Assembly (NCBI RefSeq): GCF_042743185.1
Contig: NZ_JBHYMS010000020.1
Span: 1 to 64,000, forward strand
DNA length: 64,000 nucleotides
Source of the DNA: Inquilinus sp042743185
GTDB lineage: Bacteria > Pseudomonadota > Alphaproteobacteria > DSM-16000 > Inquilinaceae
Direction of reading: 5' to 3'
Below are positions 1 to 7,843 of the stretch, one piece after another. The first letter of the stretch is position 1, and each line of letters begins with the position of its first letter. The notes below the pieces were generated by a model, which saw only the letters and a program-made list of their open reading frames with translations, did not search any database and was not told the DNA's origin. Made by a program: the position numbers and the translations under genes.

Positions 1-130
1 TTCACCCCCATCCCTTCGCTCCGAATCAGCAAATCCGGAACGTATTGATTCAGCACCATTCAGCTCTGGGAAGGCTGAATGTCGATTGGCCCTAGCCGGC
101 GCGAACTCCATCGACAAGAGAAGGCTGGAC
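1..130 (+). promoter_or_regulatory. Leader of the MFS carrier gene with three short repeats
   Basis: Non-coding stretch at the window edge ahead of the MFS gene. It contains three near-identical heptamers, AATCAGC at 24-30 and ATTCAGC at 48-54 and 58-64, which could be sites for an upstream regulator that is not in the window. A ribosome-binding sequence (GAGAAGG) lies just before the ATG at 131. No clear -35/-10 pair can be assigned. Confidence 0.25.
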
Positions 131-1459
131 ATGACTGAGAGCGCGACCCGGGACGGCGGCGCGGCGATCGCGGCCGTGCGCGGCAGGACCAGGGTGCGAT
201 GGATCGTGGCCGCGCTGATGTGGCTCGCCATCGCCATCAACTACATCGACCGCACGGTGCTGGCCGCGGCCGCGCCGCATCTGACGCAGGACCTCGGCAT
301 CGCGCCCGACATGATGGGCATCATCATGTCGGCCTTCTTCTGGTCCTACGCGCTGCTGCAGATCCCGGCGGGATGGTTCGCCGACCGGTTCGGCCAGAAG
401 ATCGGGCTGGGGGCGGCCGTCGCCTGGTGGTCGGTGGCGACCTCCGCCAGCGGCCTCGCCACCGGCTTTTACTCCCTGCTCGGGCTGCGCGTGGCGCTCG
501 GCGCCGGCGAGGCGGGGGCCTATCCGGCCAATGCCGGCATCGCCGCGAAATGGTTCCCGGACCGGGAGCGGGCGACGATCTCCGCCCTGTTCGACAGCGC
601 TTCGAAATTCGGCGGCGCGGTGGCGATGCCGCTGATCGCCTGGATGATCTCGGTCCTCGACTGGCGGCTGACTTTCGTGGTGATCGGCGCCGTCGGTCTG
701 GTCTGGACCGCCGCCTGGTGGTGGTTCTTCGCCGAGACGCCGGAGGGGCACGGCAGCGTCAACGCGGCGGAGCTGCGGCACATCCGCGACGGCCAGGCCC
801 GGCGCCACGGCACGGGCGGCGCGATGCCGATGCGCTGGTACCAGCTGCTGCGCTACCGGAACATCTGGGCGATGTGCCTCGGCTTCTTCACCATCAACTA
901 CATCTCCTACTTCTTCATCACCTGGCTGCCGACCTATCTGGTGAAGGAGCAGGGGATGGGCTTCCTGACCATGGGGCTGGTCGCCTCGCTGCCGCTGCTG
1001 GCGGGGCTGGTGTTCGAGATCCTGGCCGGCTGGCTGTCGGACCGCATCGTCCACAGCGGGCGCCTGTCGCTCACCGCCACCCGCAAGCTGTTTCTGATCG
1101 GCGGGCTGGCGATGGCGCTGTGCATCGGCCTGGCGCCGTTCTCCACCTCCGTCACCTTTACCGTGCTGCTGCTGTGCATCGCCAAGGCGGGCACCACCGT
1201 CGCCGCCTCGCAGGTCTGGGCGCTGCCGGGCGACGTCTCGCCGCGCAACATGACGTCGACGGTCGCCGGGCTGCAGAACATGGTGTCGAATTTCGGCGGC
1301 ATCGTCGGGCCGGTCGTGACCGGCTTCATCGTCGCCGCCACCGGTTCCTTCAACGCCGCCCTGGTGTTCTCCGCCGCGATCGGCGTGCTGGGGATCGTCA
1401 ACTACGCGGTCCTCCTCACCAGGGTGGAACCGATCCAGGACGCGGGAGAGCAGGCATGA
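131..1459 (+). CDS. MFS transporter, anion:cation symporter (ACS) type
   Basis: Inner-membrane secondary carrier of 442 residues with the two six-helix halves of the major facilitator superfamily. The first helix ends in NYIDR, loop 2-3 has GWFADRFGQK, and helix 4 has the LGAGEA motif seen in the ACS family (hexuronate, glucarate, phthalate and other organic-acid permeases). The substrate is therefore most likely an organic acid anion taken up with protons; the exact one cannot be read from sequence. The ATG at 131 is preferred over an upstream in-frame TTG at 86 because it has a GAGAAGG ribosome site. The stop overlaps the start of the next gene (ATGA), so the two are probably co-transcribed and the dehydrogenase may act on the imported acid. 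Confidence 0.9.
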   Translation: MTESATRDGGAAIAAVRGRTRVRWIVAALMWLAIAINYIDRTVLAAAAPHLTQDLGIAPDMMGIIMSAFFWSYALLQIPAGWFADRFGQKIGLGAAVAWWSVATSASGLATGFYSLLGLRVALGAGEAGAYPANAGIAAKWFPDRERATISALFDSASKFGGAVAMPLIAWMISVLDWRLTFVVIGAVGLVWTAAWWWFFAETPEGHGSVNAAELRHIRDGQARRHGTGGAMPMRWYQLLRYRNIWAMCLGFFTINYISYFFITWLPTYLVKEQGMGFLTMGLVASLPLLAGLVFEILAGWLSDRIVHSGRLSLTATRKLFLIGGLAMALCIGLAPFSTSVTFTVLLLCIAKAGTTVAASQVWALPGDVSPRNMTSTVAGLQNMVSNFGGIVGPVVTGFIVAATGSFNAALVFSAAIGVLGIVNYAVLLTRVEPIQDAGEQA

Positions 1460-2421
1460 GGGCCACGGTGGTCAGCCTGGGCGGGCCGGTGGCGCCGGAG
1501 GCGGAAGAATTGCTGCGAGAGGCGGGCGTCAGCTCCATCGCCACGGAGCCCTATCCGGCGAAGGAGCGGATGATCGCGACGCTCGCCGAGCACCAGCCGG
1601 AGGCGGTGATCGTCCGCCTGGTCGACCGGGTCGACGAGGCGGTGCTGCGCGCCTCTCCCCGGCTGCGGGTGGTGGCGAAGCACGGCGCCGGGACCAACGA
1701 CATCGACGTGGCGGCGGCCGGGCGCCTCGGCCTGCCGGTGCTGGCCGCGACCGGCTGCAACGCCCATTCCGTCGCCGAGCACGCTTTGGCTCTGATGCTG
1801 GCCCTGATCAAGGACCTCCGGCGGCAGGACGCCTTCGTCCGCGGGGGCGGCTGGGAGAAGAAGTCCTATCGGGGGCACGAGCTGCGCGGGCGCAGGCTCG
1901 GGCTGGTCGGGATCGGGCTGATCGCCCAGGCCCTGGCCCGGATGGCCGATGCGATCGGCATGCGGGTCGCGGCCTATGACCCTTTCGCCCCGGACGAGGC
2001 CTTCGGTGCCGTGGTCGGGCGCGCGGCCGATCTCGACACGCTGCTGCGCGAGAGCGACGTCGTCAGCCTGCACTGCCCGCTGACCGACCGGACCCGGGGG
2101 CTGATCGGGGCGCGGGAGCTGGGGCTGATGAAGCCGACCGCGTTCCTGATCAACACGGCGCGGGGCGAGGTGGTCGACGAGCCCGCTTTGGTGCAGGCCC
2201 TGCAGGCCGGGACCATCGCCGGTGCCGGGCTGGACACCTTCGCGCCCGAGCCGCCCGCCTCGGACAACCCGCTGTGGCGGCTCGACACCGTGATCGTCTC
2301 GCCGCATGTCGGCGGGGTGACCGAGGAGGCTCGTCGTGAGGTCTCGCTGCAGACGGTGCGCAACGTCCTCGCGCTGCTGAGGGGCGAGGAGGTGCATCCG
2401 CGCTACGTCGTCCGCGGCTGA
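1456..2421 (+). CDS. D-2-hydroxyacid dehydrogenase (PGDH-like)
   Basis: NAD(P)-dependent oxidoreductase of 321 residues for 2-hydroxy acids / 2-oxo acids. The Rossmann segment is around residues 150-157 (GIGLIAQ, a variant of GxGxxG), and the catalytic set expected for the family is present: Arg236 in NTARGEVVD, Glu265 in APEPP and His284 in SPHVGG. Its start overlaps the stop of the MFS carrier gene by four bases, so the carrier and this enzyme form a two-gene unit. It ends 11 bases before the end of the convergent dioxygenase gene. Serine-biosynthesis PGDHs are longer and have an ACT domain, which is absent here, so a catabolic hydroxyacid dehydrogenase is more likely. Confidence 0.9.
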   Translation: MRATVVSLGGPVAPEAEELLREAGVSSIATEPYPAKERMIATLAEHQPEAVIVRLVDRVDEAVLRASPRLRVVAKHGAGTNDIDVAAAGRLGLPVLAATGCNAHSVAEHALALMLALIKDLRRQDAFVRGGGWEKKSYRGHELRGRRLGLVGIGLIAQALARMADAIGMRVAAYDPFAPDEAFGAVVGRAADLDTLLRESDVVSLHCPLTDRTRGLIGARELGLMKPTAFLINTARGEVVDEPALVQALQAGTIAGAGLDTFAPEPPASDNPLWRLDTVIVSPHVGGVTEEARREVSLQTVRNVLALLRGEEVHPRYVVRG

Positions 2422-2432
2422 ACAGTCGGCTT

Positions 2433-3395
2433 TCAGAGAGGCCGCCCGACCGGCGGCGTGCCGTGGGTGTGGAAGGAGTCGATCGTCTTCAGGCCCCAGG
2501 CCTGGCCCTTCCTGCGCTCCTCCTCGGTCCAGACGATCGGCGTCCAGTCGGGCGCCAGGACCAGGCGGGCCCCGGCATTCGCCACCTCGACGCGGTTGCC
2601 GCCGGGCTCGTAGACATAGAGGAAGAAGGTCTGCTGCACCGCGTGCTTGTGCGGGCCGGTCTCGATGAAGACGCCGTTCTCCAGGAAGATGTCGGCCGCC
2701 CGCAGGATGTCCTCGCGCGAATCCAGGGCGTAGGTGACGTGGTGGAAGCGCCCCCGGGTGCCGGTGTGGTCCCTGGTGTAGGCGAAGTCGTAGCTCTTGT
2801 TGGTGAAGGTCAGCCACGTCCCGGCCTCGGTGCCGTCGTTCAGCACGATCTGCTCGGTCAGCCGGGCGCCGAGATAGGTCTCGAAGAAGATCCGGTTGGC
2901 CTTCACGTCGGCGGCGAGGCCGTTGAAGTGGTCGAGGCGGCGGACATTGACGCCGCGGGCCGGAAAGCGCTGGGCCTGGTTCTTCAGCGCCGGCTTCAGC
3001 TCCGCCGGCGCCTGGTACCACTCGGTCTCGTAGTAGAGCTCGATGACGTGCCCGTCCGGGTCATGGCAGCGATAGGCCGGGCCGTGGCCGAGCTCGTCCT
3101 CGGCCCAGCCGATCTCGTGGCCGGAACCCTTGAGCGCGGCGACACGCCGCTCCAGCGCCTGCGGGCTGCGGGTGCGGAAGGCGGCGTGGCCGAGGCCCGA
3201 GGTCTTCGACCCGGTCAGCACCAGCGAAGTCCGCTCGTAGTCGTCCCAGCCGCGCAGATGGACGGAGCTGCCCTTCTGGCCGCTCACCGTCATGCCCATG
3301 ACGTCGACGAAGAAGTCGAGGCTCTTCTCCGGCACCGGGCTCAGGATCTCGACATGGCCGAGATGCGCGACGTCGAGATTGGGTTCGGGCGACAT
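2433..3395 (-). CDS. Extradiol ring-cleavage dioxygenase, VOC family (catechol 2,3-dioxygenase-like)
   Basis: Two-module VOC-fold enzyme of 320 residues. The C-terminal module carries the 2-His-1-carboxylate metal set of type I extradiol dioxygenases: His156 (RRLDHFNG), His219 (HHVTYAL) and Glu270 (GGNRVEV), spaced much as in catechol 2,3-dioxygenases. The expected reaction is meta cleavage of a catechol-type ring. The ATG at 3395 lies just after the stop of the upstream aldolase gene; an upstream in-frame start at 3422 would overlap that gene by more than 20 bases and is less likely. It is the last gene of the unit running from the dienelactone hydrolase through the aldolase to here, which suggests one aromatic-degradation pathway. 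Confidence 0.85.
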   Translation of the reverse strand: MSPEPNLDVAHLGHVEILSPVPEKSLDFFVDVMGMTVSGQKGSSVHLRGWDDYERTSLVLTGSKTSGLGHAAFRTRSPQALERRVAALKGSGHEIGWAEDELGHGPAYRCHDPDGHVIELYYETEWYQAPAELKPALKNQAQRFPARGVNVRRLDHFNGLAADVKANRIFFETYLGARLTEQIVLNDGTEAGTWLTFTNKSYDFAYTRDHTGTRGRFHHVTYALDSREDILRAADIFLENGVFIETGPHKHAVQQTFFLYVYEPGGNRVEVANAGARLVLAPDWTPIVWTEEERRKGQAWGLKTIDSFHTHGTPPVGRPL

Positions 3396-3399
3396 CGGA

Positions 3400-4089
3400 T
3401 CAGCCCGGCAGCTCGTCGACATAGGTCAGACCCGCGGCGGCCAGCGCCTCCCGCATCCTGTACATGTCGAGCCCGAGCTCGCCGGCGGCCAGGCGGGCGC
3501 GCTTCTCCTCCTCGTTGGCGACGCGCTTCTCGCTCAGCGCCAAGACCTCCGCGGCCTGTGCGCGCGGCACGACGACGACCCCGTCATCGTCGGCGACGAT
3601 CGCATCGCCGGGCACGACATGGGCGCCGGCGCAGACCACCGGCACGTTGACGCTGCCGAGCGTCGCCTTGACCGTGCCCTTGGCCGAGATCGCGCGCGAC
3701 CAGACCGGGAAGCGCATCTCGGTCAGCGCCTTGACGTCGCGGCAGCCGGCGTCGATCACCAGCCCCGCCACGCCGCGGGCGCGGAACGACGTCGCCAGCA
3801 GCTCGCCGAACATGCCGTCGGTGTTGTCGGTGGTGCAGGCCACCACCAGCACGTCGCCGGGCCGGCACTGCTCGACCGCGACATGCAGCATCCAGTTGTC
3901 GCCGGGCTGGGCCAGCACGGTGACGGCGCTGCCGGCGATCGCGGCACCGGGCCAGACCGGGCGCATATAGGTCTTCAGCAGGCCGACCCGCCCCATGGCC
4001 TCGTGCACGGTCGACACCCCGCAGGCGGCGAGGCGCCGGGCGACCTCCGGCTCGACCCGGCGGATGTTGCGGACGACGACGGGCTTCAT
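3400..4089 (-). CDS. RraA-like 4-hydroxy-4-methyl/4-carboxy-2-oxoglutarate aldolase
   Basis: Protein of 229 residues of the RraA/HMG-CHA aldolase family. These divalent-metal class II aldolases split 4-carboxy-4-hydroxy-2-oxoadipate or 4-hydroxy-4-methyl-2-oxoglutarate into pyruvate and a second 2-oxo acid or pyruvate, the last step of protocatechuate 4,5-cleavage and gallate pathways; many also decarboxylate oxaloacetate. The family's G-X20-R-D/E signature is visible, ending at Arg117-Asp118 (DAGCRDVK). The start at 4089 has a strong GGAGG ribosome site nine bases upstream and sits in an ATGA overlap with a short open remnant upstream. RraA proteins that inhibit RNase E are shorter and lack this setting, so the aldolase role is preferred. 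Confidence 0.85.
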   Translation of the reverse strand: MKPVVVRNIRRVEPEVARRLAACGVSTVHEAMGRVGLLKTYMRPVWPGAAIAGSAVTVLAQPGDNWMLHVAVEQCRPGDVLVVACTTDNTDGMFGELLATSFRARGVAGLVIDAGCRDVKALTEMRFPVWSRAISAKGTVKATLGSVNVPVVCAGAHVVPGDAIVADDDGVVVVPRAQAAEVLALSEKRVANEEEKRARLAAGELGLDMYRMREALAAAGLTYVDELPG

Positions 4090-4175
4090 GCCAGCACCTC
4101 CAATGCCTCCGGTAACAGGGCGTGCAGGGCGATGATCCCGCCGGCGCGCCAGACGAAGTCGCCCGGACAGGGTCG
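4086..4175 (-). pseudogene. Remnant of a PIG-L (GalB/LigJ-like 4-oxalomesaconate hydratase) gene
   Basis: Directly after the stop of the dienelactone hydrolase gene, and in the same frame, about 29 codons are open and end in a TGA that overlaps the aldolase ATG. They read RPCPGDFVWRAGG followed by IIALHALLPEALEVLA. The segment GDFVWRAGG-IALHA is very like the N-terminal metal-site region of PIG-L type hydratases, as I remember the family, and there is no start codon of its own. The fragment looks like both ends of such a gene joined by a large internal deletion, with the translational-coupling junction kept. GalB acts just before the RraA-type aldolase in gallate/protocatechuate meta pathways, which makes the placement telling. 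The identification rests on a short motif. Confidence 0.45.
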
Positions 4176-5063
4176 TCACGCGAGGTGACGCTTGAACCAC
4201 GCGATCGTCCGGTCCCAGGCCAGCTTGGCGGCGGCCTCGTCATAGCGGGGCGTGGAGTCGTTGTGGAAGCCGTGATTGGTGCCGGGATAGATGTAGGCTT
4301 CGTAGGTCTTGCCCTGGGCCTTCAGGGCGGCCTCGTAGGCGGGCCAGCCGGCATTGATGTTGGCGTCGGTCTCGGCGTAGTGCAGCAGCAGCGGCGCCTT
4401 GATCCGCGCCACGTCCTCCGGCTTCGCCTGCCGGCCGTAGAACGGCACCGCGGCGCCGAGCTCGGGATAGGCCACGGCCGCGGCGTTGGCGACGCCGCCG
4501 CCGTAGCAGAAGCCGGTGATGCCGACCTTGCCGGTCGTCAGCTCGCTCTTCATCAGGAATTCGACCGCGGCGAAGAAGTCGTTCATCAGCTTGGCGGGAT
4601 CGACCTTCTGCTGCAGCTCGCGGCCCTTGTCGTCGTTGCCGGGATAGCCGCCGACCGAGGTCAGGCCGTCGGGGGCGAGCGCGACGAAGCCGGACTTCGC
4701 CACGCGCCGCGCCACATCCTCGATATAGGGGTTGAGGCCGCGGTTCTCATGGACCACGACCACGCCCGCCACCCGGCCGGTGGCCTTGGCGGGGCGGACC
4801 AGATAGGCGCGGACCTCGCCATTGCCGTCGGGCGACTGGTAGGTGATGTACTCGGCGACGATGTCCGGGTCGGTGAACGCGACCTGCTGCGCCATCGCGT
4901 AGTTCGGGCTCAGCGACGCCAGGACGGCCGCCGCGCTCAGCCCGGCGACGGCGAAGGTGCCGGCGCGGTCGAGGAACTCGCGCTTGGTGATCTTCCCATG
5001 GACGTAGAAGTCGTAGAGCTCGAGCAGCTCCGGCTGGAAATCCTTGGCCGTGAGACGGGTCAT
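4176..5063 (-). CDS. Dienelactone hydrolase family protein, exported
   Basis: Alpha/beta hydrolase of 295 residues with the DLH catalytic triad: Cys186 in GFCYGGG, Asp233 in ETDANIN and His264 in NHGFHND. The family hydrolyses lactones such as 4-carboxymethylenebut-2-en-4-olide to maleylacetate in aromatic degradation. Residues 22-60 hold a leader with a KR form of a twin-arginine motif (TKREFL) and a hydrophobic stretch ending in AMA, so Tat export to the periplasm is possible, as in other long DLH homologues. It is the first gene of the minus-strand unit DLH, PIG-L remnant, aldolase, dioxygenase. Its promoter should lie in the 191-base gap up to mdcH, where no clear sites stand out. Confidence 0.88.
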   Translation of the reverse strand: MTRLTAKDFQPELLELYDFYVHGKITKREFLDRAGTFAVAGLSAAAVLASLSPNYAMAQQVAFTDPDIVAEYITYQSPDGNGEVRAYLVRPAKATGRVAGVVVVHENRGLNPYIEDVARRVAKSGFVALAPDGLTSVGGYPGNDDKGRELQQKVDPAKLMNDFFAAVEFLMKSELTTGKVGITGFCYGGGVANAAAVAYPELGAAVPFYGRQAKPEDVARIKAPLLLHYAETDANINAGWPAYEAALKAQGKTYEAYIYPGTNHGFHNDSTPRYDEAAAKLAWDRTIAWFKRHLA

Positions 5064-5254
5064 GGTGCGTTCCCCCTTTCCAGGCCGCTTCGCGAATCCC
5101 GAAGCGGCTAACCCACCTCACGTTCGTCGCGGCCGGAACCGTCGCTCGCGCGGCGTCGGCATTGCCCTCACGCCCGCGGCGGCGGCAGGAGGGGGCGCTC
5201 GACCAGGACCGCCTGACCTCCGAACCGGAGGCCGGCTCCTCGGGCCGACGGCGC

Positions 5255-6184
5255 CTATGGCTCGCGGACGCGGGCAACCAGGGCCCGGGCGCCCGCCGGC
5301 GACAGGCCGTCCATGGCGCGGCCGGTCAGCCCGGGATGCTCCGAAGCGGTCAGCCGGGTCAGGACGTCGCCCGGAGGCATCTCCAGCAGGACGGCGGCGC
5401 CGTGCTCGACCATCAGCGCGACGCTGTCGGACCAGCGCACCGGATGGGCCAGGTTGGTCGCCAGCTCCTCCCGCACTCCGGCGGCATCGCGCAGCATCCG
5501 GGCCCGGCGGTTGCCGACCATGGCGATGCGCGGCGTCGCGACCGGCACCGCCTCGGCCTCCGCCGCCAGCGCCGCCGCCGCCCCGTCCATCAGCGGCGCA
5601 TGCGACGGCACGGCCACGGCCAGCCGCTCCGCCCGCCGGGCGCCGGCCTGCCGGGCCGCCTCGATCGCCCGGTCCAGCGCGGCGTCGGCGCCGCTCAGCA
5701 CGAACTCCGCCGGTCCGTTGAGGTTGGCGAGGTACAGCGGCGCGGCCGCGCCGTGGATCGCGCCGACGATCGCCTCGACCCGGCGCTGCGGCAGGCCGGT
5801 CACCGCGACCATGCCGAATCCGGCCGGGCAGGCCTGCTCCATCAGCCGCGCCCGGCGGTCGACCAGGCGCAGCGCGTCGGCGAAGCCGATCGCCCCGGCC
5901 GTCACCGCGGCGGCGAAGGACCCGACCGACAGGCCCGCGACCATGGCGGGGACGACGCCCTCCGCCGCAAGGGCCCGCGCCGCGGCCACGCCGGCGACGG
6001 TCAGGCCGGTCTGCACCGACACCGTCGATTGCAGGGCGGCGCCTTCGTCCAGCGTCAGGACGTCCAGCCCGAGCACGGCGCCTGCCTCCTGCAACGTGGC
6101 CGTGACGGCCGGATGGTCCGGCAGGCGGTGCAGGAAGCCGGGGCTCTGCGCGCCCTGGCCGGGGAACAGGAAGGCGAGGCTCAT
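5255..6184 (-). CDS. mdcH: Malonate decarboxylase, epsilon subunit (malonyl-CoA:ACP transacylase)
   Basis: Acyltransferase of 309 residues of the FabD fold. It opens with FPGQGAQS, has the nucleophile elbow GLSVG with Ser86, and a SHAPLM catalytic-His segment near residue 198. MdcH loads malonyl from malonyl-CoA onto the special acyl carrier MdcC to start the cycle of biotin-independent malonate decarboxylase. A housekeeping FabD is excluded by context: it is the last gene of an mdcB-C-D-E-G-H run, with its ATG overlapping the mdcG stop (ATGA). About 190 bases separate its stop from the dienelactone hydrolase start. Confidence 0.92.
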   Translation of the reverse strand: MSLAFLFPGQGAQSPGFLHRLPDHPAVTATLQEAGAVLGLDVLTLDEGAALQSTVSVQTGLTVAGVAAARALAAEGVVPAMVAGLSVGSFAAAVTAGAIGFADALRLVDRRARLMEQACPAGFGMVAVTGLPQRRVEAIVGAIHGAAAPLYLANLNGPAEFVLSGADAALDRAIEAARQAGARRAERLAVAVPSHAPLMDGAAAALAAEAEAVPVATPRIAMVGNRRARMLRDAAGVREELATNLAHPVRWSDSVALMVEHGAAVLLEMPPGDVLTRLTASEHPGLTGRAMDGLSPAGARALVARVREP

Positions 6185-6825
6185 GCGGGCTCGACCCAGG
6201 GATTGCGGACCAGCCGCGGCCCCTGGAGCGTCTTGACCACCGCTGCGCCGCCGGCGGCGATCTCGGCCAGGCTGCAGGCGCCGAGCGGCGTCTCCACCGC
6301 GATGTCGGCCGGCAACGCAGCCAGGGCGGCGAGCAGGCGGCCGGCCTCGCCGCGGCCGATCCGGCCCGGCGCGCGCAGGACGATGTCGAGATCGCTCTTC
6401 GGATGCGCCGCGGGATGACCGGTGGCGAGCTCGAAGCCGATGCTGCCGGCCGGGCCCCAGCCCGATCCGGCGAGCAGGGCGGCGACGGCATCGAGCGCGG
6501 CCAGCGCCGGGATTTCGGTCCGGCGCGGATGCCCCCGCCAGGTGCGGGCTGCGGCCAAGTCCTGCGGCGTGCGGCACTCGACGACCGTGGCCGGCGACAG
6601 CCAGGCGGCGCACCGTTCGGAGCGGCCGTGCCCGCGGATTCCGACCGGCAGCAGGCCGCCGAAGGGCAGCGCCCGGCGCACCACCACCCAAGGCGCCGCC
6701 GCCAGCGACGCTGCCGTCCAGCCGGGCAGGTTGCCAGCCAGCTCGATGACGGCTGCAGTATCGACTCGCAGCAGGTCGTGCGGTTGAAACGGTCCGGCAA
6801 GCGGGGCAGCGCCCGCTTCTTCCAA
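6181..6825 (-). CDS. mdcG: Holo-ACP synthase for malonate decarboxylase (phosphoribosyl-dephospho-CoA transferase)
   Basis: MdcG attaches the triphosphoribosyl-dephospho-CoA arm made by MdcB to the serine of MdcC. The conserved body begins at PFQPHDLLRV and runs about 203 residues, the usual family length, with the DLDIVLR segment of its nucleotidyltransferase fold. The start is unsettled. A TTG at 6825 sits at the edge of a palindromic repeat whose GGGAGGGGGGAC end could be the ribosome site, giving 214 residues. Alternatively an ATG at 7014, one base after the mdcE stop, reads through the whole 156-base repeat in frame and gives 277 residues with a low-complexity Pro/Arg-rich N-terminus. 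I chose the short form. Confidence 0.85.
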   Translation of the reverse strand: MEEAGAAPLAGPFQPHDLLRVDTAAVIELAGNLPGWTAASLAAAPWVVVRRALPFGGLLPVGIRGHGRSERCAAWLSPATVVECRTPQDLAAARTWRGHPRRTEIPALAALDAVAALLAGSGWGPAGSIGFELATGHPAAHPKSDLDIVLRAPGRIGRGEAGRLLAALAALPADIAVETPLGACSLAEIAAGGAAVVKTLQGPRLVRNPWVEPA

Positions 6826-6980
6826 GTCCCCCCTCCCCTTGCGGGAGGGGGGCAGGGGGAGGGGTCTGCGCGCGTCCGCGCGCGAATGGGAAAAGGATCG
6901 CGGGGCAGATCCGCCAGCGTGTTGAGCGAGCGGAGAGAACTCCCTCCCCCTATCCCCCTCCCGCGAGGGGAGGGGGGACT
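6825..6980. repeat. Long palindromic repeat, copy 1 (mdcE/mdcG junction)
   Basis: A 156-base element bounded by AGTCCCCCCTCCCC on the left and its inverse GGGGAGGGGGGACT on the right. About 40 bases at each end are near-perfect inverted repeats of each other, rich in G/C runs; a GCGCGCGTCCGCGCGCG hairpin follows the left arm, and the centre is unique. A second copy in the same orientation lies at 9818-9979, with a different centre. The length is an exact multiple of three, and the mdcG reading frame stays open through it. This is a non-coding mobile or dispersed palindrome rather than an insertion sequence, since no transposase is present. Confidence 0.85.
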
Positions 6981-7015
6981 CATGAAGCAGGCTGTTGTTC
7001 CCGTCTTCGTTCATC

Positions 7016-7843
7016 TCACTCGGCGTCCCATTGCTCGGCCAGGCGCCGGCGCACCTCGATCGAGGCGGCGCGACCCTGCCGCGCCTCCGGTGAGGCCAGG
7101 CGCGAGGACAGGTTGCGGCGGCCCGAAGTGCGGATGTCGGCCACCGCCGCCGCCAGCTCGGCCCGCACCCGTTCGACATCGGCGGCGTCCGGCGCCTCCG
7201 CCGAGACTCCTTCGATCAGCCGGTGCAGCAGCCCGAGCCCGGCATAGGCGCGGATGCCGTAGGCCATCGGCGGGATCTGCTCGCCCAGCCGGTCGAGCTC
7301 GGCGACCGTGCGGCGGGTGACGCGTGCCGCGGCCTCGCGGCCCATCGCATGCACCAGCACGCCGTCATCGGCCAGCGCCAGGATCCGGTTGGCCTGGTAG
7401 CCATGGGCCAGGAAGGCGCCGGACATCGCCTTGCCGACCAGCAGCGCCACCACCGGATGCCCGGCGAGCCGGGCCGTGGCATAGGCGTCGGCCGCCGCGG
7501 CGCAGGCCAGGTGGATGCCCAGCATCTCCTCCTGCCGTCCATAGGCCTGGCTGGTCACGTCGACCACCGCGACGATCGGGCGTTTGGCGCCGTCCCGGTC
7601 GGCTTCGATCGCGGCCCGCACCGCCGCGGCCAGGCCCCAGCCCTCGTCCAGCCCGACCTCGCCGTGCCGGGCCCGCGGGAAGCGGTTGGCCGGGTCGGGC
7701 ACCACCGCGATGAAGCGGGCGGTCTCGCCGCCCAGCGGCGCGTCGGCGGCCAGTACGGTCGAGGTGCCGTCGACGGCGCTTCCCGGGCCGGCCAGGGCCG
7801 AAAGCCAGATCCGGCCCCGGCTGTCGGAAGACATCGTGCTCAT
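7016..7843 (-). CDS. mdcE: Malonate decarboxylase, gamma subunit
   Basis: Carboxyltransferase-fold (crotonase-like) protein of 275 residues. With MdcD it forms the malonyl-S-ACP decarboxylase that releases CO2 and leaves acetyl-S-MdcC. The central GKAMSGAFLAHGYQANRILAL region (around residues 138-158) is typical of MdcE, as is the Met-rich VHAMGREAAARVTRR segment after it. Its ATG overlaps the mdcD stop by four bases. A second in-frame ATG three codons on is possible but less likely. Its stop is followed after one base by an ATG that opens the alternative long mdcG frame. Confidence 0.92.
   Translation of the reverse strand: MSTMSSDSRGRIWLSALAGPGSAVDGTSTVLAADAPLGGETARFIAVVPDPANRFPRARHGEVGLDEGWGLAAAVRAAIEADRDGAKRPIVAVVDVTSQAYGRQEEMLGIHLACAAAADAYATARLAGHPVVALLVGKAMSGAFLAHGYQANRILALADDGVLVHAMGREAAARVTRRTVAELDRLGEQIPPMAYGIRAYAGLGLLHRLIEGVSAEAPDAADVERVRAELAAAVADIRTSGRRNLSSRLASPEARQGRAASIEVRRRLAEQWDAE

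Noticed and set aside
92..1054. Long minus-strand open frame of about 320 codons opposite the MFS gene
   Set aside because: Composition is Arg/Gly/His-rich nonsense typical of antisense frames in high-GC DNA; the plus-strand frame has clear transporter motifs.
199..1455. 5' extension of the hydroxyacid dehydrogenase frame over the MFS gene
   Set aside because: The extension has no domain and overlaps a well-supported gene; the true start is the ATG at 1456.
5118..6983. 621-codon minus-strand frame over mdcH and mdcG
   Set aside because: It is a shadow in another frame with Arg/Ala-rich content; mdcH and mdcG frames carry family motifs.
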